Shown: positions 56,945 through 64,000 of the stretch, in pieces | Numbering within the stretch: the first letter of the stretch is position 1 | Layout: every line of letters begins with the position of its first letter | Origin: Isoptericola luteus | GTDB taxonomy: Bacteria; Actinomycetota; Actinomycetes; Actinomycetales; Cellulomonadaceae | DNA: 64,000 nt | Reading direction: 5' to 3' | NCBI RefSeq assembly: GCF_020297055.1 | Contig: NZ_JAIXCQ010000004.1 | Location: 186,001 to 250,000 of the forward strand | Translations under genes and position numbers: made by a program | Notes under the pieces: generated by a model | The model's database searches: none | Told to the model about the DNA's origin: nothing | Seen by the model: only the letters and a program-made list of their open reading frames with translations

Positions 56945-57331
56945 TCAGCCTGCGAAGAGCACGCGGCCGTCGGGGTCGTCGTCCCGGCGGGGGCGCAGCG
57001 TGGCCGGCGCGGGCCACGGCAGCTCGAACCGCTCCACCGCCACGTCGATCGCGCCGAAGTCGTCGGTCTGCACCAGGACGAGCCCCGGGGTCACCTCGAC
57101 GAGGCGCACCCGCAGGGGCTCGTCGTCGTCGCGCTCCAGCATCCACACGTTCGCCATCCACGACAGGCCCGCCTCCTCCAGCGCGGCCTCGGCGACGTCC
57201 CAGTCGACCGCCCCGGTGAGGTCGCGCCCGAGCAGCGACACCGCCACCCACTCCTCGCCCTCGGGGCGCAGCCAGCCCACGGGCTCGCGGTCCTCGGGGC
57301 GGCGGTGGGCGATCCAGTCGGCGGGGAGCAT
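56945..57331 (-). CDS. Conserved hypothetical protein
   Basis: A 128-residue acidic soluble protein starting MLPADWIAHRRPEDREPVGW, with LEEAGLSWMANVWMLERDDD, EPLRVRLVEVTPGLVLVQTDDFG and a Pro-rich end. It looks like a single beta-rich domain found in actinobacteria; I know no function. TAGCCT six bases before the ATG suggests a leaderless transcript of its own. Confidence 0.7.
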   Translation of the reverse strand: MLPADWIAHRRPEDREPVGWLRPEGEEWVAVSLLGRDLTGAVDWDVAEAALEEAGLSWMANVWMLERDDDEPLRVRLVEVTPGLVLVQTDDFGAIDVAVERFELPWPAPATLRPRRDDDPDGRVLFAG

Positions 57332-57337
57332 CCTGGC

Positions 57338-57343
57338 AGGCTA
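57338..57343 (-). promoter_or_regulatory. Leaderless -10 element
   Basis: TAGCCT on the minus strand, six bases before the ATG at 57331. It overlaps the stop codon of cofE. Confidence 0.45.
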
Positions 57344-58135
57344 GCCGCCGACGCCGTCCCGCGTCGCGGAGATTCCGCGGGCGTACGCCTCGGCGCTGCC
57401 CTCCCGGAACAGGTCGTCCGCGCTGGGGCGCACCAGCGTGCGTGCCCCCGGGCCGTCACCGTCCGGCCCGCCACCCGCGAGGACGTAGCGGCCCAGGCCC
57501 CGCACCACGGCGACCGGCCGCCCGGACGTCTTGCCGCGGACCAGCTCGGACGCCGCCGCGACCTCGTCGGCCACGGCGGTCACCGTCACCGAGATCGGCC
57601 GGCCGTGCGCGTCGGCGCCCCCGCGGAGGTCGTCGACGACCGCGACGCCCGCCGCACCGATCGCGATGTCGACCAGGCCGTCACGCCAGGGCCGCCCGGC
57701 CGTGTCGGTGACGACGACGCCGAGCCGGTCCACGCCCCAGCGGGCCCGCAGCGCCCGGCGCAGCGCACGAGCCGACGCGTCCGGGTCCTCGGGCAGCAGC
57801 AGCACCGTCCCGTCGGGGGTGTTCGACGCGTCGACGCCCGCCGCGGCCATGACCAGGCCCAGCCGGTTCTCGACGATCCGCAGGGGGGCGAGCCCGCCCG
57901 GGCGCTCGCGCGTCGCGACGACCCGCACCGTCTCGTCGGTGATCGCCTGCTCCCGGTCGGCCGCCCGCACGACGCGGCCCTCCGCCTTCGAGACGATCTT
58001 CGACGTGACGACGACGACGTCGCCGTCGGCCACCCCCTCGGCGTCGAGCAGGTCGCCCACCAGGAGGGCGAGGTCGTCACCCGGACGGACCTCGCCCAGG
58101 CCCGCCGGGGCCCAGACCGTCAGCCGGTCGCTCAC
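57341..58135 (-). CDS. cofE: Coenzyme F420-0:L-glutamate ligase
   Basis: It adds glutamate residues to F420-0 using GTP. The 264-residue product has the CofE/FbiB N-domain pattern: [80 protein letters not shown] and [18 protein letters not shown]. The C-terminal FMN-reductase domain of mycobacterial FbiB is missing. GTG at 58135 overlaps the stop of the F420-dependent oxidoreductase gene (GTGA), placing synthesis and use of the cofactor in one operon. Confidence 0.92.
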   Translation of the reverse strand: MSDRLTVWAPAGLGEVRPGDDLALLVGDLLDAEGVADGDVVVVTSKIVSKAEGRVVRAADREQAITDETVRVVATRERPGGLAPLRIVENRLGLVMAAAGVDASNTPDGTVLLLPEDPDASARALRRALRARWGVDRLGVVVTDTAGRPWRDGLVDIAIGAAGVAVVDDLRGGADAHGRPISVTVTAVADEVAAASELVRGKTSGRPVAVVRGLGRYVLAGGGPDGDGPGARTLVRPSADDLFREGSAEAYARGISATRDGVGG

Positions 58136-59136
58136 CGGGTCAGCTTCGGGAGCACCTCGCGGCCGAAGACCTCGATCCACTCGCGCTGGTTGCGTCCGAC
58201 GTTGTGCAGGTAGATCCGGTCGAAGCCGAGGTCCGCGTACTTCTGGATGGCGGCGCGGTGCTCGTCCGGGTCGGCCGAGATGACCATGCGTCCCTCGAAG
58301 TCCTCCGGGCGCACCAGCTTGGCCATCTGCGCGAAGTCGTGCGGCGAGCGGATGTCGGCCTTGGGGAACTTCATGCCCCCGTTGGGCCACTCCGTGAGCG
58401 CGTTCGCGAGGGCCTCCTCGTCGGTGGCGGCCCACGACATGTGCACCTGCAGCACCTTGGGCATGCCGACCGGGTCGCGCCCCGACTCCCGCACGCCGTC
58501 GTCGAACTTGCCGAAGAGCATCTCGATCTTCTCGAGCGGTGCCCCGACGGTGATCAGCCCGTCCGCGTGCTTGCCGGCGCGCTTGGCGGTGATCGGCCCG
58601 GCGGTCGCCACGAGGATCTCCGGCGGCACGTCCGGCATGGTCCACAGCCGCGTGGACTCCATCTTGTAGTACTGGCCGGAGTGCTTGACGTCCTTGCCGT
58701 CGATGCCCGACGCGAACAGCTTCTTGATGATGTCGATGGCCTCGAACATGCGGTTGATGCGCTCGGGCGCCTCCGGCCAGTAGCCCGCGACGACGTGCTC
58801 GTTGAGCGCCTCGCCGGAGCCGAGCCCCAGCCAGTGACGGCCCGGGTACATCGCGGCGAGCGTCGCCGACGCCTGCGCCACCATCGCCGGGTGCCAGCGG
58901 AACGTCGGGGCGGTGACGCCGGGGCCGAGGTCCCCGCGGGTGCGCTCGCCGAGCGCGGACAGCACGTTCCACACGAACGCCGCCTCGCCCTGCTGCGGGA
59001 CCCACGGTTGGAAATGGTCCGCCGCCATGACGCCGGAGAAGCCGTGCTCCTCCGCGTACGCCGAGAGGTCGACGACCTCGGTGGGGTGGAACTGCTCGAG
59101 CATCGCGGCATAGCCGATGGTGAGACCGGAAGGCAT
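58132..59136 (-). CDS. LLM-class F420-dependent oxidoreductase
   Basis: A 334-residue TIM-barrel of the luciferase-like family, close to glucose-6-phosphate dehydrogenase (Fgd)-type members: [72 protein letters not shown] and ADGLITVG. It should use F420/F420H2. The substrate is not defined; I cannot tell true Fgd from paralogues. ATG at 59136 lies six bases after TAGGGT, so it is likely leaderless. Confidence 0.92.
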   Translation of the reverse strand: MPSGLTIGYAAMLEQFHPTEVVDLSAYAEEHGFSGVMAADHFQPWVPQQGEAAFVWNVLSALGERTRGDLGPGVTAPTFRWHPAMVAQASATLAAMYPGRHWLGLGSGEALNEHVVAGYWPEAPERINRMFEAIDIIKKLFASGIDGKDVKHSGQYYKMESTRLWTMPDVPPEILVATAGPITAKRAGKHADGLITVGAPLEKIEMLFGKFDDGVRESGRDPVGMPKVLQVHMSWAATDEEALANALTEWPNGGMKFPKADIRSPHDFAQMAKLVRPEDFEGRMVISADPDEHRAAIQKYADLGFDRIYLHNVGRNQREWIEVFGREVLPKLTR

Positions 59137-59142
59137 GACGCG

Positions 59143-59148
59143 ACCCTA
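59143..59148 (-). promoter_or_regulatory. Leaderless -10 element of the F420 operon
   Basis: TAGGGT on the minus strand, six bases before the ATG at 59136. Confidence 0.5.
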
Positions 59149-59186
59149 TCCCCGCCCGCCGACGAGGTACCTGCTACCGGCCCGAC

Positions 59187-60089
59187 TCATGCCAGGCGCT
59201 TGGCGAAGAAGTGCTCGGCGTACGGGTTCTCGTTGTACCGCCCGACCCGGCGGTACCCGGCGCGCTCGTACATCGCGACCGCCTCGACGAGGGTGCCGTT
59301 CGTGTCGAGGCGCACCTCGTCGTGGCCGAGGTCGCGGCTCACGCCCTCCAGGTGACGCAGCAGCCGCGAGCCCAGCCCCGCCCCGCGCCAGGCGGGGTGC
59401 ACCCACATGCGCTTGATCTCCCCGCGCCCGTCGCCGAGCGGCTGCACTCCCCCGCACGCCACCGGGGCGCCGTCGCTCGTCGCGACGACGAACGCGCCCG
59501 ACGGCGGCCGCAGGCGGTGGGCGTCGGCCGAGCCGGAGTCGCCCGGGTCGAACCCTCCGGGGAACCGCTCGTCGAGCTCGGCCACGTACGCCGCCACGGC
59601 GGCGCGGGCGGGCGCCGCGAGCGGGTCCACGGGCTCGAGGGTCACCGTCGCGGCACGTACGAGCAGGTCCGCCTCCGCGAGCGCCGCGGCCAGCCGGGCG
59701 CGCTGCCTCGCGGTGAGCGGCCCGAGCAGGTCGCGGGCGCGGTCGCCGGAGCGCCGCTCCAGGTCGTCCCAGGCCCGCCGGCCGGCGGGCGTCAGGTCCA
59801 CGCGGCGCAGCCGCCCGTCGGCGGTGTCCGGCACGACGGCGACCAGCCCCTGGGACTCCAGCCTCCGCAGCAGGCGGCTCAGGTATCCGGAGTCGAGCCC
59901 GAGCCGGGACCTCAGGGCGCGGGTCGTGCCCGGCTCGGCACCGATCTCGAACAGCAGGCGTGCCGCCCCCAGCGGCATGCCGGTGCCGAGGAACGAGTCG
60001 TCCAGCGCGCCCACGCGCTGGGTGTAGCCGCGGTTGAAGCGCCGCAGGACGGCGGCATGGGCGTCGAGCTCGGTGGTCGCGTCGGACAT
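59187..60089 (-). CDS. MarR-GNAT fusion protein
   Basis: A 300-residue protein with a MarR winged helix (about 1-140) joined to a GNAT acetyltransferase (about 150-300). MarR hallmarks are GTTRALRSRLGLDSGYLSRL, LRRLESQGLV and DTADGRLRRVDLTPAGRRAW. The GNAT part has RMWVHPAWRGAGLGSRLLRH and NGTLVEAVAMYERAGYRRVG. This fusion class is common in actinobacteria; the effector and acetyl acceptor are unknown. Its start is overlapped by a palindrome on a leaderless -10, so it should repress itself. Confidence 0.92.
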   Translation of the reverse strand: MSDATTELDAHAAVLRRFNRGYTQRVGALDDSFLGTGMPLGAARLLFEIGAEPGTTRALRSRLGLDSGYLSRLLRRLESQGLVAVVPDTADGRLRRVDLTPAGRRAWDDLERRSGDRARDLLGPLTARQRARLAAALAEADLLVRAATVTLEPVDPLAAPARAAVAAYVAELDERFPGGFDPGDSGSADAHRLRPPSGAFVVATSDGAPVACGGVQPLGDGRGEIKRMWVHPAWRGAGLGSRLLRHLEGVSRDLGHDEVRLDTNGTLVEAVAMYERAGYRRVGRYNENPYAEHFFAKRLA

Positions 60090-60091
60090 TC

Positions 60092-60107
60092 TCTGACCTT
60101 AGTCAGA
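60092..60107 (-). promoter_or_regulatory. MarR operator over a leaderless -10
   Basis: TCTGAC-CTTA-GTCAGA is a perfect palindrome. Its centre contains the minus-strand -10 TAAGGT (60101-60096), which lies six bases before the ATG at 60089. Confidence 0.6.
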
Positions 60108-60187
60108 CGAATGCCGGGACGGAACCCCCGACCGCACCGCGAAACCCGTTGCGGGGTGTGCCGCCACGTCTGGGAGAATGAGCGACC

Positions 60188-62962
60188 ATGAGCGACTTCC
60201 CGACCCCCGAGGCGCAGCACGCGCCCGCGCAGACCCCCGCACCGACCCACGCCGCCGGCACGGTAGCCGACGGCGTCGTGCGCGCGGTGGTCCGGGAGGT
60301 ACCGGACAAGGTCGGCCTCGACGGGCTCGAGCAGCGCTACGACGAGCGCTGGAGCGCCGACGGCACGTTCGCCTTCGACCGGACGGCGACGCGCGGCCAG
60401 GTCTTCTCCATCGACACCCCGCCGCCCACCGTCTCCGGCTCGCTGCACGTGGGCCACGTGTTCAGCTACACGCACACCGACACCGTGGCCCGGTTCCAGC
60501 GCATGCGCGGCAAGGAGGTCTTCTACCCGATGGGGTGGGACGACAACGGCCTGCCCACCGAGCGTCGCGTGCAGAACTACTTCGGCGTGCGGTGCGACCC
60601 GTCGCTGCCCTACGTCGAGGGCTTCGAGCCCCCGCACCACGGCACCGACGGCAAGAACGTCAAGCCCGGCGACCAGGTCCCCGTCAGCCGCCGCAACTTC
60701 ATCGAGCTGTGCGAGCGGCTCACCGCCGACGACGAGCGGCAGTTCGAGGAGCTGTGGCGCCGGCTCGGGCTGTCCGTGGACTGGGCGCAGACGTACCAGA
60801 CCATCGACGCGACCTCGCGGGCCGCGTCCCAGCGCGCGTTCCTGCGCAACCTGGCCCGCGGCGAGGCCTACCAGGCCGAGGCCCCCGGCCTGTGGGACGT
60901 GACGTTCCAGACCGCCGTCGCGCAGGCGGAGCTCGAGGCCCGCGAGTACCCCGGGTTCTTCCATCGTGTGGCGTTCCACTGCCCCGACGGCGAGAAGGTC
61001 TACGTCGAGACCACCCGCCCCGAGCTCGTCGGCGCCGTGGTCGCGCTCATCGCGCACCCCGACGACGAGCGGTACCAGGCCCTGTTCGGCACCACCGTCA
61101 CCTCGCCCCTGTTCGGCGTCGAGGTGCCCGTGCTCGCGCACCCGGCCGCCGCGATGGACAAGGGCGCGGGCATCGCCATGTGCTGCACGTTCGGTGACCT
61201 CACCGACGTGCAGTGGTGGCGCGAGCTCCAGCTGCCGACCCGGTCCATCGTCCAGCGCGACGGCCGGCTGTCCCGCGAGACGCCGGAGTGGATCGCCGCC
61301 GGCCCGGGCGCCGACCTGTACGCCGCCGAGCTGGCCGGCAAGACGGCGTTCTCCGCCCGTACCGCCGTCGTCGACGCGCTGCGCGACTCGGGCGACCTGG
61401 ACGGCGAGCCCGTCAAGACCCAGCGCATGACGAACTTCTACGAGAAGGGCGACAAGCCCCTCGAGATCGTCACCTCCCGGCAGTGGTACATCCGCAACGG
61501 CGGGCGCGACTACGAGGGGCGCGACCTCAAGGCGGAGCTGCTGCAGCGGGGCAAGGAGCTCGACTTCCACCCCGACTTCATGCGCGTGCGCTACGACAAC
61601 TGGGTCGGCGGCCTCAACGGCGACTGGCTCATCAGCCGCCAGCGCTTCTTCGGCGTCGCCGTGCCGCTCTGGTACCCCGTGACCGCCGCCGGCGACGTCG
61701 ACCACGAGCACCCGATCGTGCCCGCGGAGGCCGAGCTCCCGATCGACCCGACCTCGCAGGCGCCCGCGGGCTACACCGAGGACCAGCGCGGCGTGCCCGG
61801 TGGCTTCGTCGGCGACGCCGACGTGATGGACACCTGGGCGACGTCGTCCCTGACCCCGCTCATCGTGTCCGGCTGGGAGCGGGACGAGGACCTCATGGCC
61901 CGCGTGTACCCGATGGACCTGCGTCCCCAGGGCCAGGACATCATCCGCACCTGGCTCTTCGCCTCCGTGGTGCGCTCGCACCTCGAGAAGGGCGTGCTGC
62001 CCTGGAAGCACGCGGCGATCAGCGGCTGGATCCTCGACCCGGACCGCAAGAAGATGTCGAAGTCCAAGGGCAACGTCGTCACGCCCATGGGCCTGCTGGA
62101 GGAGCACGGCGCCGACGCGGTGCGCTACTGGGCGGCGTCCGCGCGCCTCGGCACCGACGCGGCCTTCGAGGTCGGTCAGATGAAGATCGGCCGCCGCCTG
62201 GCGATCAAGGTGCTCAACGCCTCGAAGTTCGCGCTGACGTTCGGCGTGGACCCGCAGACCGGCACCGGCGAGATCGTGCTGGACCCGGCGCGCGTCACGG
62301 TCGGCATCGACCGCGCGATGCTCGCCGGGCTCGCGGACGTCGTCGAGCAGGCGACCGAGGCCTTCGAGGCGTTCGACCACACCCGCGCGCTCGAGGTCAC
62401 CGAGTCGTTCTTCTGGGCGTTCTGCGACGACTACCTCGAGCTCGTCAAGGACCGCGCGTACGGGGCGGGCACCGCGGCGTCCGAGCTCACCGACGCGACG
62501 GTGAGCGCGCGGACCGCGCTGGCCGTCGCCCTCGACGTGATGCTGCGGCTGCTCGCACCGTTCATCCCGTTCGCCACCGAGGAGGTCTGGTCCTGGTGGC
62601 GCACCGGCTCGGTGCACCGCGCACCGTGGCCGACCGCGCGGCCGCTGCGCGAGGCGGCCGGCGACGCCGACCCGCTCCAGCTCACCGCGGCCGGGCACGC
62701 CCTCGCGGCGCTGCGCAAGATCAAGTCCGAGGCGAAGGTGTCCATGCGCACGCCCGTCCTCGACGCCACCATGGCCGTGCCGGCCCCGCTCCTCGCGGGC
62801 GTGACCGACGCCCTCGTCGACGTCAAGGGTGCCGGACGCGTCACCGGCCCGCTGGAGCTGGTCGCGGCGGCCGAGGGCCAGGGCAACCCGGACGTCCAGG
62901 GGGGCATCGTCGTGACGGCCTCCGAGCTGGGTGAGCCCCCGGCCCGCAAGCCGAAGGCCTGA
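60188..62962 (+). CDS. valS: Valyl-tRNA synthetase
   Basis: A class I synthetase of 924 residues that charges tRNA-Val and edits threonine. HIGH-type motif HVGH (87-90) lies in PPPTVSGSLHVGHVFSYTHT and KMSKS (622-626) in DPDRKKMSKSKGNVV. The long C-terminal coiled coil of E. coli ValRS is not seen; only a short tail follows the anticodon-binding domain. The start region is odd: ATGAGCGACC is tandemly repeated, so an out-of-frame ATG at 60178 precedes the true ATG at 60188, and GGGAG lies 14 bases from the latter. Confidence 0.96.
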   Translation: MSDFPTPEAQHAPAQTPAPTHAAGTVADGVVRAVVREVPDKVGLDGLEQRYDERWSADGTFAFDRTATRGQVFSIDTPPPTVSGSLHVGHVFSYTHTDTVARFQRMRGKEVFYPMGWDDNGLPTERRVQNYFGVRCDPSLPYVEGFEPPHHGTDGKNVKPGDQVPVSRRNFIELCERLTADDERQFEELWRRLGLSVDWAQTYQTIDATSRAASQRAFLRNLARGEAYQAEAPGLWDVTFQTAVAQAELEAREYPGFFHRVAFHCPDGEKVYVETTRPELVGAVVALIAHPDDERYQALFGTTVTSPLFGVEVPVLAHPAAAMDKGAGIAMCCTFGDLTDVQWWRELQLPTRSIVQRDGRLSRETPEWIAAGPGADLYAAELAGKTAFSARTAVVDALRDSGDLDGEPVKTQRMTNFYEKGDKPLEIVTSRQWYIRNGGRDYEGRDLKAELLQRGKELDFHPDFMRVRYDNWVGGLNGDWLISRQRFFGVAVPLWYPVTAAGDVDHEHPIVPAEAELPIDPTSQAPAGYTEDQRGVPGGFVGDADVMDTWATSSLTPLIVSGWERDEDLMARVYPMDLRPQGQDIIRTWLFASVVRSHLEKGVLPWKHAAISGWILDPDRKKMSKSKGNVVTPMGLLEEHGADAVRYWAASARLGTDAAFEVGQMKIGRRLAIKVLNASKFALTFGVDPQTGTGEIVLDPARVTVGIDRAMLAGLADVVEQATEAFEAFDHTRALEVTESFFWAFCDDYLELVKDRAYGAGTAASELTDATVSARTALAVALDVMLRLLAPFIPFATEEVWSWWRTGSVHRAPWPTARPLREAAGDADPLQLTAAGHALAALRKIKSEAKVSMRTPVLDATMAVPAPLLAGVTDALVDVKGAGRVTGPLELVAAAEGQGNPDVQGGIVVTASELGEPPARKPKA

Positions 62963-62976
62963 CCCAGCACGACGAG

Positions 62977-63018
62977 GAGGCCCGGACGGGTCCGCCGTGG
63001 CGGACCCGTCCGGGCCTC
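62977..63018 (+). terminator. 20-bp perfect hairpin after valS
   Basis: Arms 62977-62996 and 62999-63018 are exact complements; the centre opens as a small loop. It lies 14 bases past the valS stop and is followed by TTCG and T-rich repeats. It could act on both strands between the convergent genes. Confidence 0.85.
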
Positions 63019-63068
63019 TTCGTCGCCTCTTCGTCGCCTCTTTGTCGCCTCTTTGTCGCCTCTTCATG
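63014..63068. repeat. 11-bp tandem repeat, five copies
   Basis: Units GCCTCTTCGTC (x2), GCCTCTTTGTC (x2) and a fifth, imperfect copy run directly out of the terminator's right arm into the tail of the convergent gene's downstream region. The first unit is part of the hairpin stem, which hints that the repeat grew by slippage from it. Confidence 0.9.
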
Positions 63069-63084
63069 GCGAGGCTGCGGACCA

Positions 63085-64000
63085 CTACCTCGGCGAGCGG
63101 ACCCGCTCGTTGTCCCCGCTCATGGACGCCGCCCACTCGTGCGGGGTGGACCCGTCCGTCCACCGGAGCGTCGCGCCGACACCGTCCATGAGCTCGACCG
63201 ACCCCTCCGGGGCGAACGCCAGGCCCGCGTCCTGGGCGACGGCGGCACGCATGAGCGCGGACGCCGCCGGCAGCTCCTGGAGCCCGTCCGTGACCCCGCC
63301 GCCCTCCAGCTCGGCGCGCGCCACGGCGATGTGCATCGGCTCGGGGCCGATCCACAGGTGCCGCCCGTCGAGCAGCCCGCTGAAGCCGGGGCTCGCCGCA
63401 CCGCCCTCGGACCAGGTGCGCAGCGCGGCGGTGGCCGCGTCCGCCAGCTCCTCGGAGAGCACCAGGTGCTTCACCTGGCCACGGGCCAGGACCTGCACGA
63501 CGTCGTCGATGCTCGTCACCGCCCCGTCCTCACGCCCCAGCCCCTGCCGCAGCTCGGCGAGCACCTGCTCACGGCGGCGCTCACGGAACGAGTCCAGCGC
63601 GTCGGACAGCCCGTCGGCGAAGGCGTCCTCCCGGACGCCCGGGCCGCGCCCGCCGCCCGGCACCTCGACCGTGATCTCGGCGGCCTGGCGGCCGAGCGCG
63701 CCCCGCACGAGCGGCACGGCACGCACGTCACCGCTGAGCAGCACGATCTCGGGGCGCTCGGCCGCCACCCGCCGGTCGACCTCCGTGGCCACCGCCTCGG
63801 CGTTGCGGCGCCACGAGTCCTCGGCCCGGGACTCGATGGTCGCCCGCTTCACGCTCGGGCTCGAGGTCTTGGAGACCTCGTCGTGGCCACCCTCGAACGC
63901 CTCCACGGCGCCGGTCGGGTGACCGTCGACGCCGACGGTGCAGAAGTCCGCGCCCTGCCGGTCCACGGTCACGCACAGGGCGTTCACCGCCTCGTCCGCC
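63085..64000 (-). CDS. baeRF/Vms1-type peptidyl-tRNA hydrolase-like protein (5' end missing)
   Basis: An open frame continues past the window edge; 305 codons are visible. It has an eRF1-like look: ERPEIVLLSGDVRAVPLVRG and ALGRQAAEITVEVPGGGRG, a helical ALDSFRERRREQVLAELRQG, TSIDDVVQVLARGQVKHLVL, and a C-terminal DGVGATLRW. This matches the actinobacterial baeRF2/Rv2629-like family, related to Vms1 and aRF1 and linked to ribosome rescue or hibernation. GTG at 63987 is a possible start, but the frame stays open upstream. Confidence 0.75.
   Translation of the reverse strand, partial: ADEAVNALCVTVDRQGADFCTVGVDGHPTGAVEAFEGGHDEVSKTSSPSVKRATIESRAEDSWRRNAEAVATEVDRRVAAERPEIVLLSGDVRAVPLVRGALGRQAAEITVEVPGGGRGPGVREDAFADGLSDALDSFRERRREQVLAELRQGLGREDGAVTSIDDVVQVLARGQVKHLVLSEELADAATAALRTWSEGGAASPGFSGLLDGRHLWIGPEPMHIAVARAELEGGGVTDGLQELPAASALMRAAVAQDAGLAFAPEGSVELMDGVGATLRWTDGSTPHEWAASMSGDNERVRSPR

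Overview
The window is very GC-rich and gene-dense. It looks like the chromosome of a Micrococcales actinobacterium, most likely Cellulomonas or a close relative. This rests on the block DUF2469-rnhB-lepB-rplS-trmD-rimM-khpA-rpsP-ffh ... glnD-glnK-amtB-ftsY-smc ... ndk-DUF4233 ... folC-ileS, the many GTGA/ATGA stop-start overlaps, the GTG/TTG starts, the F420 enzymes and the frequent leaderless promoters. No rRNA or tRNA gene and no CRISPR array was seen.

Positions 1-28,000, all on the minus strand, hold the core block. It covers RNase HII, signal peptidase, ribosomal proteins L19 and S16 with their tRNA-methylation and maturation factors, the SRP pathway (Ffh, FtsY), nitrogen control (AmtB-GlnK-GlnD, where GlnD lacks its ACT domains), SMC, NDP kinase, folate polyglutamylation and a T-box-controlled IleRS. 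The usual folC-DUF4233-ndk neighbourhood is split by about 5 kb carrying a PTS-dependent dihydroxyacetone kinase (dhaK-dhaL-dhaM) and an MFS exporter with its TetR regulator.

Positions 28,000-39,800 are an accessory mix. It holds a GNAT acetyltransferase, a LysE remnant, a membrane-anchored sulfite-oxidase-like molybdoenzyme, an HxlR/methyltransferase pair, a tyrosine phosphatase, a metal-chelate ABC importer, a lipoprotein gene cut by an in-frame amber codon, a 14-bp minisatellite, a CoA-binding protein and a deazaflavin-type nitroreductase.

Positions 40,174-42,819 are the most unusual part. The first 28 codons of an HhH-GPD DNA-glycosylase-like gene are stranded upstream of a lower-GC island. 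The intact copy, with a foreign-looking but homologous N-terminus, resumes at its far end. The island carries an XRE regulator, an ORC/Cdc6-like AAA+ ATPase and a divergent two-gene operon of unknown function, but no integrase. It looks like a small gene-restoring mobile or defence element.

Positions 43,300-64,000 hold a P1-family peptidase, MerR with a divergent flavoprotein under a perfect 24-bp operator, a DUF2993-like protein, a DUF255 thioredoxin-domain protein with a decayed partial duplicate of its 5' end, a membrane M28 peptidase, an alcohol dehydrogenase, CorA behind a 13-codon leader ORF that may control it, an AI-2E permease fused to a YbaK-type deacylase domain, an SGNH lipase, cofE with an F420-dependent oxidoreductase, a MarR-GNAT fusion, ValRS and a baeRF/Vms1-like protein running off the end.
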